A stretch of 21,457 nucleotides of DNA, taken from NCBI GenBank assembly GCA_000708835.1, contig DF237911.1, positions 1 through 21,457 of the forward strand. The letters are read 5' to 3'. The position numbers were made by a program, and so were the translations under genes. Source of the stretch: Klebsormidium nitens. Lineage: Eukaryota > Streptophyta > Klebsormidiophyceae > Klebsormidiales > Klebsormidiaceae. The notes below the pieces were generated by a model. It had not been told where the DNA came from. It saw nothing but the letters and a program-made list of their open reading frames with translations, and searched no databases. Position 1 is the stretch's first letter, and each line of letters starts with the position of its first letter. Shown here piece by piece: positions 9,701 to 19,500 of the stretch.

Positions 9701-12101
9701 TCAAGTTGAGAAGGAGGAAGTTAGGTCTGCGGACTCTTGTGGGGCATATCTGCGGAGTTTGTTTTTTCGATCGAGAACACGTCGTTGTAGAAAAAAGAGG
9801 GGCGTGTGTCTGGACTGCAGAAACCAATGCAGAGTCCGTTTCTGAATGTGGCCAGAGCAAGATTTATCCGTTCGCTCCTTCCGCAAAGCCTCCAGCCTTT
9901 CTCAAGAATCCAGTCAAAGACACCTCAACCTGTGCGGGTAAAGTATCACTTCTCGTCGCTCAGCGATTGACGATGGCTTACATTCCTTGACAAATAAAAA
10001 TATCTGTTCGTTTGCATCCAGCCTAAGTCTCGCTGTGAGCAACATTGCCGGCCACGCTGCAATGAAGGTCTCCCTCATCAACTGGATTTCAGAATGTCGA
10101 TTGCTGACGCCAGCAAGACGTCAGCGGGCTGACGACGTTTTGTTCATGCAGGCTGAGAAGGTGCGAGCCAAGGCGCAGAAGGAAGCGGAAAAGGAGGCGC
10201 GCAAGAAGGAGCGCGAAGAGAAGGCGGCTCTGAAGCAGACCAACATCAAGTCGTTCTTCGTCACCAAGAAAGGGGGAGCGAGGTTTACTCTGCCAACGGG
10301 GGGTGCGTTTCCCGCTGCGGACAAGGGGGGGCCGGAAGGGGGTGCAAATGGGGGGGCGCAAAAGCTGGCTGCAGACCAGGGGGGAAGCGAGACGACAGCC
10401 GAAGTCACAGGGGATCCCTTCCGTTCCTCTGGTGATTCGATTCGCACTGGTCTTTGGCCTGGAAGCAGCGACGGAGAGCCGTTCCGGACGTCCGGAAAAC
10501 GGAGCGATATGTCTCTTCGCGGAGGGGACGGATCGTTTGCAGAGGACGACGCTGGGCCGTCCGATCGGATCGATCAACGGACGCAGTTTGACCGGTTCAA
10601 AGATGCGGGAAGGGGCTCCGAGGAATTGGATCAGCTGCGAACAGAAAGGGGGCCATTCGCGCAGAAGAAAAGACAGGGGCTTTCGCAACTAGTGGAAGAG
10701 GATGCGGACGCTGCTCCGGACGCTCCAAAACTAGACGCGGACGCTTCTTGGGTTGCTCCACAACTAGGTGCGGACGCTTCTTCGGACGGTCTCCCGGGCA
10801 CGTTCGGGCGGCGCGCCTCACTCCTCGAACAACTGCCGGAGAGCCCGTTCATGAAGCACCCCGAGCGGCGCGCGGGCTTCGAGAAGCTGGCGGAACTGCA
10901 GCGGCGGCTCGCGACGCTCGACCCGGGGCACGGGGGAGTGACGTCAGCAATAGGTGGGGTCGCGTCAGCAGGGGGTGCGGGTGATCTGGCGGCTCCGTAT
11001 GTGCACGGCGTGGACAGGAGAGAATTGAGGAGAGAAAAGGGAAAGGAAAAGTTGGAAGAGCAATTTGAGGGGAGGCGGTTGGTGGAGTTCTCCGAGAACG
11101 AGAGCGAAGGGGAAGGTGTTGCTGATGAGGTGCGGAGGAGAGACACGGCGATGAAAGGAGCTCGGAAGACAACTAGAGGTGGGACAGAGTCCTCGGTTGG
11201 TTTGTTGGGCACATGGGCGATGCCGGTGGAGATCGACGACTCGCCCCCGCGACGCACTCGTAAGGCGACACGTGTCGGCGACTCGGACCGACCGACCACG
11301 CCTGTCCGGAGGAGCCCGTCGGAGGGATCCCCCGGGCAGGGCTCGCCCGTGACTCCGTCGAAACGGCGCGCTGAGGACTGTCTGGTAGAACATACCCCGC
11401 CGAAGAGGCTTGCGGATCAGTTCGACAGAGTGAAGGGTGGTGAGGAGGCGGTTGAAAAGTCGTCAGCGAAAAGGCTGGTATTTTCGAGCGGGTTGAGTGG
11501 GGATTTCTCGGCCCGGGGGGTTGTTGCAGGTGCGAAGCAGAGTCAGGGGGATGAGGTGAAGGGGTTCGCGGGAGGTGGTGGGAATGAGAAGCGGCGGGAA
11601 AGAAGTGATAAGCAGGATATGCGGGGTAAGAACCGGACAAAGGGGTCCGATATAGAGGATTCGTACCAGGCAAAGCTGGCTGGGTTCGTTCGAAGAAGTG
11701 AAGGGACGTCGCAGCGGGACGAAGGGCGAGCCTCGGGTGACGCGACTGCAGCAACGCTGCCGGTTCAATCAGAAGGGATAGACACTGATGCGGGAATTCA
11801 TTCTCGGAACGGGGGTGGGGCAAACGAGAAAGTAGACGTGAAGCGGCCATTGAACCGACCGGCTGAGTCGAAGGGGAAACTGTCCGTCGAGGTAATAGAC
11901 TTAGCATCGTACGACGAGGAAGAAGAGGTTGGCCAAAAGACTGGGGACTCGGGCCGGGGGAATGGGAGTATAAGTGACGTTGGCCCGGGGCGGTTGGACA
12001 GGAGCGTTGAAAACCGCAAGCAGGAAGGTAGACAGAGCGGAATTCCGGCACGGAAAGAGCGGCGGGAAGTGCTGGAGATACGGAAACGGAGGCCTCGTTG
12101 A
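3758..12101 (+). CDS. GEN1: GEN1-type Holliday-junction resolvase (XPG/FEN1 nuclease), nine exons
   Basis: Structure-selective 5' flap/Holliday-junction endonuclease of homologous recombination and replication-fork repair, expected in the nucleus. Exons by frame and phase: 3758-4006, 4611-4787, 5609-5964, 6449-6686, 7210-7354, 7810-7958, 8626-8842, 9238-9476, 10152-12101; all junctions keep frame, giving 1239 aa. The XPG N domain starts MGIPGLW. Likely metal-binding acids are D41 (AIDLSFW), D93 (VVDGD), E158/E160 (AEAEALCAQL), D179/D181 (PDSDAF) and D232 (LGCDF), followed by a helix-hairpin-helix (KGVEGCGPKQ). A zinc-like segment at 297-338 has C297, C300, C314, C317, C324, C333, C335 and C338. 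Residues about 480-510 (VERIKVD...YRIQWRRV) resemble the chromodomain of GEN1. From memory, Arabidopsis GEN1 shares the order XPG core, Cys-rich segment, WW.K(I/V)CDKIA, PIP-like motif; SEND1 fits less well. The 649-codon last exon is mostly disordered and makes the protein about twice the usual plant length. It carries a PIP box at 619-626, CDK sites at 954-1005 and a SIM-like motif at 1169. The exon 5 end is the least certain boundary. Confidence 0.88.
4067..4154 (+). repeat. 44-bp tandem duplication in GEN1 intron 1
   Basis: Two adjacent 44-bp units (4067-4110 and 4111-4154), each starting CTGGCTTTGCTTT and containing AGGCCCAGCCTATG. They differ at two positions. The repeat lies wholly inside intron 1 (4007-4610). 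Confidence 0.85.
5104..5309. mobile_element. MITE-like element in GEN1 intron 2
   Basis: A 24-bp terminal inverted repeat at 5104-5127 and 5286-5309 (core ACCGATTGTCCGGTTGGGCA) has a single mismatch. The pairing extends a few bases further out with mismatches, so the element is about 210 bp. The interior is AT-rich, non-coding and scattered with TTGGGCA/TGCCCAA subterminal motifs in both orientations. This is the form of a non-autonomous DNA transposon. The target-site duplication is not clear; CTA on both sides (about 5095 and 5314) is one possibility. No transposase is present. Superfamily not assigned. Confidence 0.75.
5371..5403 (+). repeat. Intronic copy of an internal piece of GEN1 exon 3
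   Basis: Matches exon 3 at 5668-5700 at 30 of 33 positions, 297 bp upstream. Read in the exon frame it encodes CAQLNAAGHV followed by E where the exon has D; the three changes inside the shared CAQLNAAGHV are all silent. It is followed by an in-frame stop after eight more codons. It lies in intron 2, between the MITE and the true exon. Confidence 0.75.
5461..5506 (+). repeat. Diverged intronic copy of the start of GEN1 exon 3, with acceptor
   Basis: TTGCAG at 5461-5466 followed by 40 bases that match the first 40 of exon 3 (from 5609) at 29 positions. In the exon frame it reads NVLQLFGLPVVCAQ against DLLRLMGLPVIYAR, then stops at TGA within seven codons. The acceptor AG is retained. It sits 142 bp upstream of the true exon edge. 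Together with the copy at 5371 the order of the two pieces is reversed relative to the exon. Confidence 0.65.
7926..8161 (+). repeat. 118-bp tandem duplication across the GEN1 exon 6 donor
   Basis: The last 33 bases of exon 6 plus the first five of intron 6 (7926-7963) recur at 8044-8081, exactly 118 bp downstream, with one difference, which is silent. Both copies end CGCAG followed by GTGGG. Similarity continues into the intron (GGTCGCCGCTT, then TGCACGATTTTGTA) with indels. Using the second donor would bring in an in-frame TAG from the retained intron. Confidence 0.85.
7980..8235 (+). repeat. Degenerate ~20-bp minisatellite in GEN1 intron 6
   Basis: Irregular repeats of a unit close to TTTTGCACGATTTTGTGGAA fill the region on both sides of the duplicated exon edge. 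The units are best preserved at 8160-8230. The unit length varies by a few bases. Confidence 0.75.
8887..8995 (+). repeat. Short GAACACGAG-type repeats in GEN1 intron 7
   Basis: Several imperfect copies of ATGAACACGAG (for example near 8931, 8959 and 8971) together with GTGAATGA variants lie just past the donor of intron 7. It looks like a small degenerating minisatellite. Confidence 0.5.
9440..9675 (+). repeat. 118-bp tandem duplication across the GEN1 exon 8 donor
   Basis: The last 37 bases of exon 8 and the first five of intron 8 (9440-9481) recur at 9558-9599 with 38 of 42 identical. The offset is exactly 118 bp. Copy 1 encodes FPTVAGPFEEAL and copy 2 FPDVAEPFEEAL, each followed by a consensus donor (GTAAGC, GTAAGT). 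Beyond the donors the copies are only loosely alignable. TTTCCAG inside copy 2 could act as an acceptor, but the resulting 29-base exon would shift frame. Confidence 0.82.
10236..10259 (+). other. GEN1: PCNA-interacting (PIP) box coding segment of GEN1
   Basis: Codes QTNIKSFF (residues 619-626), an exact match to the PIP consensus Q-x-x-[ILM]-x-x-[FY]-[FY]. It is preceded by a basic/acidic helix of about 28 residues and followed by VTKKGG. It starts 28 codons into exon 9. Confidence 0.7.
10704..10790 (+). repeat. 33-bp coding repeat in GEN1 exon 9
   Basis: GCGGACGCT recurs at 10704, 10737 and 10770, marking units of 33 bases (11 residues: D/G-ADA followed by variable residues, with APKL or APQL closing the first two). 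About 2.6 units are present. It keeps the reading frame and lies in the disordered tail. Confidence 0.75.
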
Positions 12102-13598
12102 GCCGCAGTTCTTGGGAACCCTGGTCGTACTCGACCGCGGGCGAGAGAATGATAAGCTCTCCTTCGGAACAATGTGCGCGAGAACTCTTTTGAAGATTCC
12201 CTACACGAGAAGGCTATCTTTGCTTGTGAAAGTCGGTTGTGAGCCGGCAGACCTGAGAATGAGCATACCAACTGGCTCCACCTTGCATTGATTGAGCTGA
12301 AGGAAGACCGCGGCAAATTGGCGCATACCGTCAATGCTGACAGAGATCCATGCATGTGGACTCGTGTGTTCAATATGCCACTGGCATCAACCGGGTGCCC
12401 AGTAGACTCCGAGTGCATTAAGCGCGCTGGGACCAGCTTAAGCTTCATGCATGTTCACATGCACATTTGACAGTCTGCGAGCGAATTAAAACCTTACGCG
12501 ATATTGTCCCTCCACGAAAGCAGCAATTACTAGCTGATCATGGCACATGTCTTCGATCGCGGCGCCGATCCGACAGTCAGTTCAATCTTGAAGCTAAGCC
12601 TGGGAATCAAGCCCAATACTACAATTTCATTGCAACGTGTGTGCTGGCCCTCTATAGTGCATATGTGACGTTGAGCCCGCTACAATCAGCTCATGAATTG
12701 CAGGCCGCCATGGCCTGCTGGCATATATATGCTGAACTTGTATATACGGGATCAAACGGCGGTGCAGGCCAAACCGACCGAGGCGGCCCGAATTACTTCA
12801 AGTCTGGTTGAAAGCGCCGTGCAGCTTGGACCATCTTGAGGTGACGTCACTGTGACGTTGCCCATATACAAGGGGTCAAGCGTTTGATCCTTCTCGTCAA
12901 CATCGCGGCCATGCCGTTTGGTGGGTGAGCAGGGGAAGGACCACCAAATTGGCCTCGCGTATAGTAGTCCCGGTGTCTCCAGCTGATGAGCCCGGTGTCT
13001 CAGACGGTTCCCAATTTTTTTTTGCGCCGTGCGGCTTGGAACGAGTGCACCCGGCCTAGCTGCTGTCCGTATGTTCGGCCCCGGCGCGCCCGCATACGTC
13101 GAGCCAGCCTATGTCAATACTGATCGGACTCGAACATCCGCGGCTGCAGCCGAAAACGGACATGGACATGCAGAGACCGGACATCATCATTGCTAGCGAT
13201 ACGAGCGCGTCCAAACAGATTGCAACACATCTTTAATTTTTTAAATTCGAAGATTGCAACATGGACTGAGTCATATTTTCGAATATTACCCGATGTCTGG
13301 CCATTCCAAGTGCACACGAGCCGTGCATGTCGAACTGGTGGTGGCGGCGTAAACTCTTAGTTGAGCCAGATCACTGCCCGCGACGTAATTGGTTCTGTTA
13401 CGGCCTGACATATCTTCTGAGTCCGGGACATCTATAAGCTAGAAACCGAACCTTTGAACCGTTTGACCTTACTCGGCGGCATCCCTAATAAATGCAACCA
13501 AGCGTCGTTTGACGAAGCGATGCAGAAATCTCTGCAGCGGCCACATATGAATGTCCCAAATCACACCCCTTTTCTAGAGAATCGTCGCAAGTAAAGTC
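12102..13598. other. Convergent intergenic spacer
   Basis: About 1.5 kb between the stop codons of the two main genes, which run toward each other. It must hold both 3' untranslated regions. Open frames are short and not protein-like. Visible small structures are a 7-bp stem (GCAGGCC/GGCCTGC at 12700-12706 and 12712-12718) and a repeated GCGCCGTGC(A/G)GCTTGGA at about 12814 and 13024. I found no tRNA or other RNA gene. Confidence 0.5.
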
Positions 13599-16500
13599 TC
13601 AGGCCTGCCCGCGCTGTTCAACCGCCCGCTGCATGCACTCGGGGAATGGGCCCCGGAAGAAGACGTGCTCGGCGATCTCTACGAGGTCACTGCCCGGCAG
13701 GTCGACCACGGCTGCAAAGAAAACACACGGGTTAGGACTTAACCCGACAGCTTAGGTTTGGTGGCATTGCACCCCGATCAAAATCAAAGATATGCCCGGT
13801 AGGTCGACCACGGCTGCAATGGAGAGGATACGGGTTAGCGCTTAACCTGACAGCTAGGTTTGGCGAAGTTCTGAATTAATCACGGGCAAAGACCTTCAAC
13901 AGGTTACTGCCCAATAGGTCGACCACTGCGCTCCAATGGAGGGAACACGGGTCAGCGCTTACCCCGAGAGCTGAGAATTGCTGAAGTGCCGTTTTGCATT
14001 ACGATCTTTACGAGGGCACGACAAAGGTTTTCATTCAGAAAGCGGGACGAAACGCCAAGTGGGCTTGACAATTTTCTTGTGGGCGATTGACCAGCGTTTC
14101 AAACGTTCGGCACTTCGAGTTCGACCAAGTATTATCCGGTTTTAGGGAGCGCTCTGAAGAAAGTCGCATCCCAGAAGAAAAAGCTGAGAAAGAGGGACCC
14201 AGACCGTGAAGAATGAGATTGAAAAGTCCGACGACGTCATTTCACGATTTTCCAGTTAGTTACCAAGCAAATAAGATGAAAAACATCAAGTCGATAACGA
14301 AATCTTGGGTTGAAGAAAGAAGCAAGTCAACATTGACGAAGACGAAAACACAAAGGGTCAGAGGACGAGAAGAAAGAAAGCCGGAACAGGACACGCATAG
14401 CAAGGCTGGCCGCCTCACAGTCGAGCTTCATGACGACCGTGTAGTCCCGGATGAAGATGACGGTCGGCACATTCGCCACGCGCAGCGCGGCCGCGAGCGC
14501 CTTCTCGTTTTCCGCGTTCAGCTTGACGACCTGAACGGAAGCGGAATATATGCGTGAGCAAGAGCGGAATCGCTTGCGGGGCCGAGAAGGTGGGTTGACT
14601 GGTGAATGAGACAAGTCGCATGCGTCTACCACTCGCCTTGATGACCTGATGAAATGAATAGGAGCCGTCATCTGACACAAGGATCATAAGTGTACGCCTG
14701 AAGAACATGGGAAGAAAGTCAAGGCCAAAGGCCTCACGATGATGACTTCTGACAAGCTCAACCCGTATTGCTCCGTTTCCTTTCACTCGTGGATGTGGGA
14801 ACGCTTGGCAAAGAGGGGCGCTTGTATCGGGGTTACCGCGATAAGACCACTTTGGCCAAGGCTGATCAGTATTGTACAACTGTCGCGCAACCCACCGGCC
14901 TGCAAAGTGCTCTTTGCAATCTGCTCTATCAAAACAGCCAGGAATAAGGCAAACGCACGAATCAAAGAAGTATGTGGCAACCGTCTCATCCAAGCGATGA
15001 CGTCACACGATGCGTCATTAGCACAGGATGAGGGACCTACCCTGACGCGCTCGCCCATGGTGCGCGCGAGCGTGGCCACTTCGACGGCCATTCTGCGACA
15101 GGGCCTCGCCCTGCAGTCAAAGATAGCAGGCATCTCTCAGCAGATGTTCGGGCCTTGTAAACTGGCAGGTCGGCGTACCCAAGCCTTATTGCTGGAAAGC
15201 GGCGGTCCACATCGATAAGATGCCAGCCTTGATTTGTCTGGACAAAATGTTATTATCGAACTTTGACTGTTTGTTTGTTTGGGGAAGGTGTTCCGTCATG
15301 GTCAGACACGTGACCTGCCCGCTCGCTTTCGCGGCACGCTCAAGTGCACCGAAAGGAGTTGAATCTTGGGTAACCAATCTTTGATCTGATCGCAGGTCAT
15401 AAGGTCAACAACTAGATGCAGTTCAACAACCAAACTGGTTGAATGTAAGGCTTCGACCAACACTGCTCGCCACCTCGCAAAATGCTCAATTACGAGCGGG
15501 CTCAGACAGGTTCGCTTCCAACTTGTCACATAGGATGTCACATCAAAAGGCTGGCGGAAACGGGAAATTGAAAACGTTGGACAGCCGTGTGGAAAGAAGA
15601 ACCACGGAGCACGTGGCAGTAGGATCGCTCACCACGTGGCAAATACCTCGACAACGAGCGGGCTCGGGTCTCTCGTGACGTCTTCCCACTCATCCGAGGA
15701 AATCTGCTGCACAAGGGGCTGGTTAAACGGGTCTTCCTCCGGGGCCACATTCGCCAGCTCCGCCAATTCCGCTAGCTTCATCTCCTCGCCCTCGAACCGG
15801 ATCGGGCCGTCGGTAGGGGGGACAGTTGCCTGCAAAGCGGGTTAAGGAACTGGGTTGAACTCAAGTTACAGGGGTGCCTAAAGCGTGGCAGCAGATTGAA
15901 GACAATCTTAAGCGTAGGAGTTCAGTGCTTCGCCTGCGTTGTTGAAATTTACCTGACCTACCGACGGTGGTAAAAGTTAGATGCTCAATTGTGGGGCATA
16001 CTCCCCTACTTGGATAGCGTTGCTGCTAGGTAGCACACAACTGATGCTCGGGACAGACCTAAACGGAAACCTCTGAAGTCAACAATTACGTGCTCTGCAG
16101 AAACCATACCTACTCAAACGCTTCAAAAACCCCTCCTGTTACCCGGCAGTAATGTAATGCTGTTTAGAATCAAGCCAGGTGACGTACACGTCTGCATTGT
16201 ATCCTATGGGAAAGTAACACCTCATGAAATTACAGAAGCTTCGCTCTCACCTTCTCGACCACGGGTCTGATGTCGTCATCGGGAATGGGGTCCACCTCCC
16301 CGCCCCAGAAAGCCTCGCTCTCAAACTCCCGCAACTGCTCCTTCAGATTGGCCGTCACTTCCTCCTTATCCAGGATCCCGTCCTTGAAAATGTCGTCCAG
16401 AGTCGCTCCGCTGAGCCCCAGCGTTTTCTTGAGCTCCTCAGACTCCTCAAGAGAATTGGTATCGTCTGCGGCTTCGTTGACGCCTGTCCGGGGACTCGAC

Positions 16501-19500
16501 TCAACATCCGACGGTGCAGTGCTTTCTACAAAAGGAGCAGCGGGCTTTGGAGCGAGGGTTTCCGAAACAGGGGGAACAATTGAGGGCTCGGCGGGCCCCC
16601 CCGGGAGACTTTCTTGCTGGAGATCAGACCCCTCACTCTCTTCCTCTTCTTCACTTTCCCTTGTCCTGTCCGTTTCTGCTGCGGACGCGCTTTCTACGGA
16701 CCGATTCTCCGCCCACTTGTCGCTCGCCAGAATCTGGTTAATATTCCGTCCCCTTAACCCCATTTGCCGCAGCGTTAACCCCACCGCCGCTACCGGAAAC
16801 GTCACCCGCCGCCGCGCCAGCGTCCCCGACCGCTTGGACAGCTGATCGCTCATGAAGTTCCCAAACCCGGGTTTGAGAAGCAGGTCGCTCAAACCCTCCT
16901 CCTCTAACCCGGCTTCCTCCAAAACAGGTTTCAGCGACTCAAACTGCTTGTAGGTCACCTTCGGAAGCGCCGCCTCCAGTTCCTTCGCCCACTGCTTCAG
17001 CTCCGCCTGCTTCATCTCCTCGTCGTCCGAATCTTCGTCACCGTCCGCAGAGTCTGGACCGTCCGACGGCTTCGGACCGGCCGCTTTTGCCGCGTCCGAA
17101 GCTTTCAAACCGTCCGATTCCGCTCTATCCGCAGCCTTCGTTCCATCTGCACCGTCCGAACCCTTCGGACGCTCGAGCCGCCGCTCCAGCGCGTCGTGCA
17201 TCGCCCGCAGCCGCTCCTTATGCTCCGGATCCATCCGTTCCTTTCCGTTTCCGGACGGTTCCGGTGCGTCCGATTCGGCGTCCGACTCCTCCTCCTCTCC
17301 GTCCGAAAAGCAGTCCTCGTACTCCTCTTCGCCCCAATCAATCCCCAGATCCTCGTCTTCCTTCAGGTACGTGCTTGCAAACAAGTCCTCACCTGACTCC
17401 GCCGGTCTCTCCTGCGTTTCTCCCCGCGCCTCGTTTCCGCTCTTCCCACTCCTCTTCCGTTCCTTTCCGTTCCGCTCCGGTCCGTTCTGCTCCGTTCCGC
17501 TACTGCCCAGACCGCTCGACCCGGCGGACCCAGCCCCAGAAACCCTTTCCCGCTTCTGAGCTCGGGCCGCTTTGTCGTTCAAATTGCCACTGTCCGAACG
17601 ACTGCCAGACTCTGTGGCACTGTCCCGCCCCGACTGCAGAACCGCCCGGTACCCCGGCTCGCCCGCCATCACCGTAAAGCCCTCCGAGAATCGCCCGTTA
17701 TCGTCCCCATTCTCGTTCGGAGTGTCACTACCAGAAACTGCCTCTTCTGAACCCCCGGCACGCACTTCTCCGCCAAACGCCGCCCCTCCCTTACGCCAAT
17801 CAGATCTTGCCGTACCCGCGCCTCCCAAACCTTCCGTCTCTTGCACGAGTTCCGCTTCCACGATTTCGCCGTCCGAATCTTCGTCCAAATCGTCGTCGTC
17901 GTCTGAATCGCTGTCCGAAAGGTCCGAGTACTCTCCCTCGAACGGCTCCATGGCGGACTCCCAGTCCGGCAGCTCGGGTTCCGGCTCGAGTTCGTCGACG
18001 GAATCCGTTTCCGCTTCCTCTTCTGCGGCCCCATTCAGGGGCTTCCCGTCACGGCTGATCTCGCGCCCTTCCTCGTCATAGACATGGCGCGTTTCAGTGA
18101 CCTTGACGCCCTTCTTTTCCGCGTAAGTAAAGAGCTTTTTTCTGCAAGTCGAGAACAGATTGGACGGGAATGGATCAGATCAGAAGGTTGCGTGACTCCC
18201 CTCGAATTGGATTCAGTCAGCTTCATGCCCTTCTATCCGAGCTCCAAAGGCCCCGGCTGATGCAAGCACGGATGTCGGAGTGTAAATTCTTAAGATTGAT
18301 TCATGTCCAGAATTTACAAGATTGGATCCATCCTCCTATACGTGTAAATGAGACCTTCTTTTTGGATGAAAGGTGAGGCGCTGACATCAACAAAGAATTA
18401 TTTCTTCTTGCAGAGTCAAGCAAGGATATCGACAGGCACAGCGTTTCAGATTCCGCTTCTCCTTAAATACCGTTGCCTGCATCTGCCCATCGCGATATGT
18501 TGAACCGTGTATTCCCTCCTGACCGTCGAGGAGATTCTGCGGACTTTGTAAGCTGACCAGGGCTATAGTGTTCTACCTCGTGACTAGGCGGATGGCATGC
18601 TTTTACTACCCCAAGCTGTTCTGCTTTCGGGACAATTGAATGACGACCCCAATCACGTTTAAGACAGCAAGCAGTTGAAATGCGTTAACCTTTCTCGGCG
18701 CCCTACTTCTATCTTAGGCAATCGAAGCCTCAAAGCTTTCCAAATGATGCAAGCCCCGGGCACCTACTTCCGATACTTGCATGACAACAACTCAAAAGAA
18801 CCAACCAGATAAACAAGACAGCCCAAGGGGAATCGGACAGAACTCAGACAGAACCAAGCGCTCACCGGAAAATGTAGTCCTCCAGCTGCGCCTTCTCCTT
18901 CTCCTTCTTTGCCTTTTCCTCCGCCTCTAGTTCCCGCCGCCACTTGGGCGTCTGCTGGCCCGCCACCTGGTCGTACCCCCAATCCACCACCTCAACGTCT
19001 TTCTCCGTCTGCCGGTCCCGCGCTTTCTTCAGGTGCTCGAGCAGATCGGGCGGCAGGTCGTCCACTTTCATCGCGAACTTCTCCTCTTCGGAGTTCTTCT
19101 CGGACTCGGGCTTGTAGTTCCAATCGGGGTCGCCGAACTCGTCGATGGGCACCGTCCGAATGGTCTCCTCGGACGATTCGGATGCGTCAGGTGTCTCTGA
19201 CGTCTCCGAGTTTTCAGACGCCGCCAACCGCTCTGACAATCCCAACTCCTCTGACGCATCTAATGTGACCGGCCTCGTATTTGCGCTGGCAGTCTCGGGA
19301 TCAATTGAATCCAGAGCACTCACTTCCGAGTGCGATCCTTCTTCTGCTGCCGCCTCCGCTTGCATTCGCTTTCTTTCCTCTTCGTCTTCATCCCCTTCTT
19401 CTTCTTCTTCCTCCTCTTCTTCCCAACCCTGCTTAGCAGCCCACATCCTGAACTCCGCTTCTTCCCTCGCTTTCCTCGCCTTCACTTCGCTTGACCACGT

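Noticed and set aside
9987-10151. Extension of the exon 9 frame upstream of 10152
   Set aside because: The frame begins at TTG, not ATG, and the segment lacks similarity to the protein. A clean acceptor (TTCATGCAG) at 10151 with matching phase fits better.
10631-11299. Long antisense open frames opposite GEN1 exon 9 (for example 222 aa here and 292 aa at 11173-12051)
   Set aside because: They are Ser/Pro/Arg-rich mirror translations of a GC-rich coding exon with no domain or conserved start. The sense frame has the family motifs and consistent splice phases.
15090-15133. Reading C-R-A-R-P-C by extending exon 4 upstream to restore a cysteine pair
   Set aside because: The extra cysteine codon lies inside the acceptor sequence ACTGCAG. 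The phase from exon 3 (TG + G = Trp) supports starting at 15110.
16270-17677. Plus-strand Pro/Ser/Arg-rich frames opposite exon 2 of the MRL7-like gene
   Set aside because: Shadows of Glu/Asp/Ser codons on the minus strand, with low complexity and no recognisable domain.
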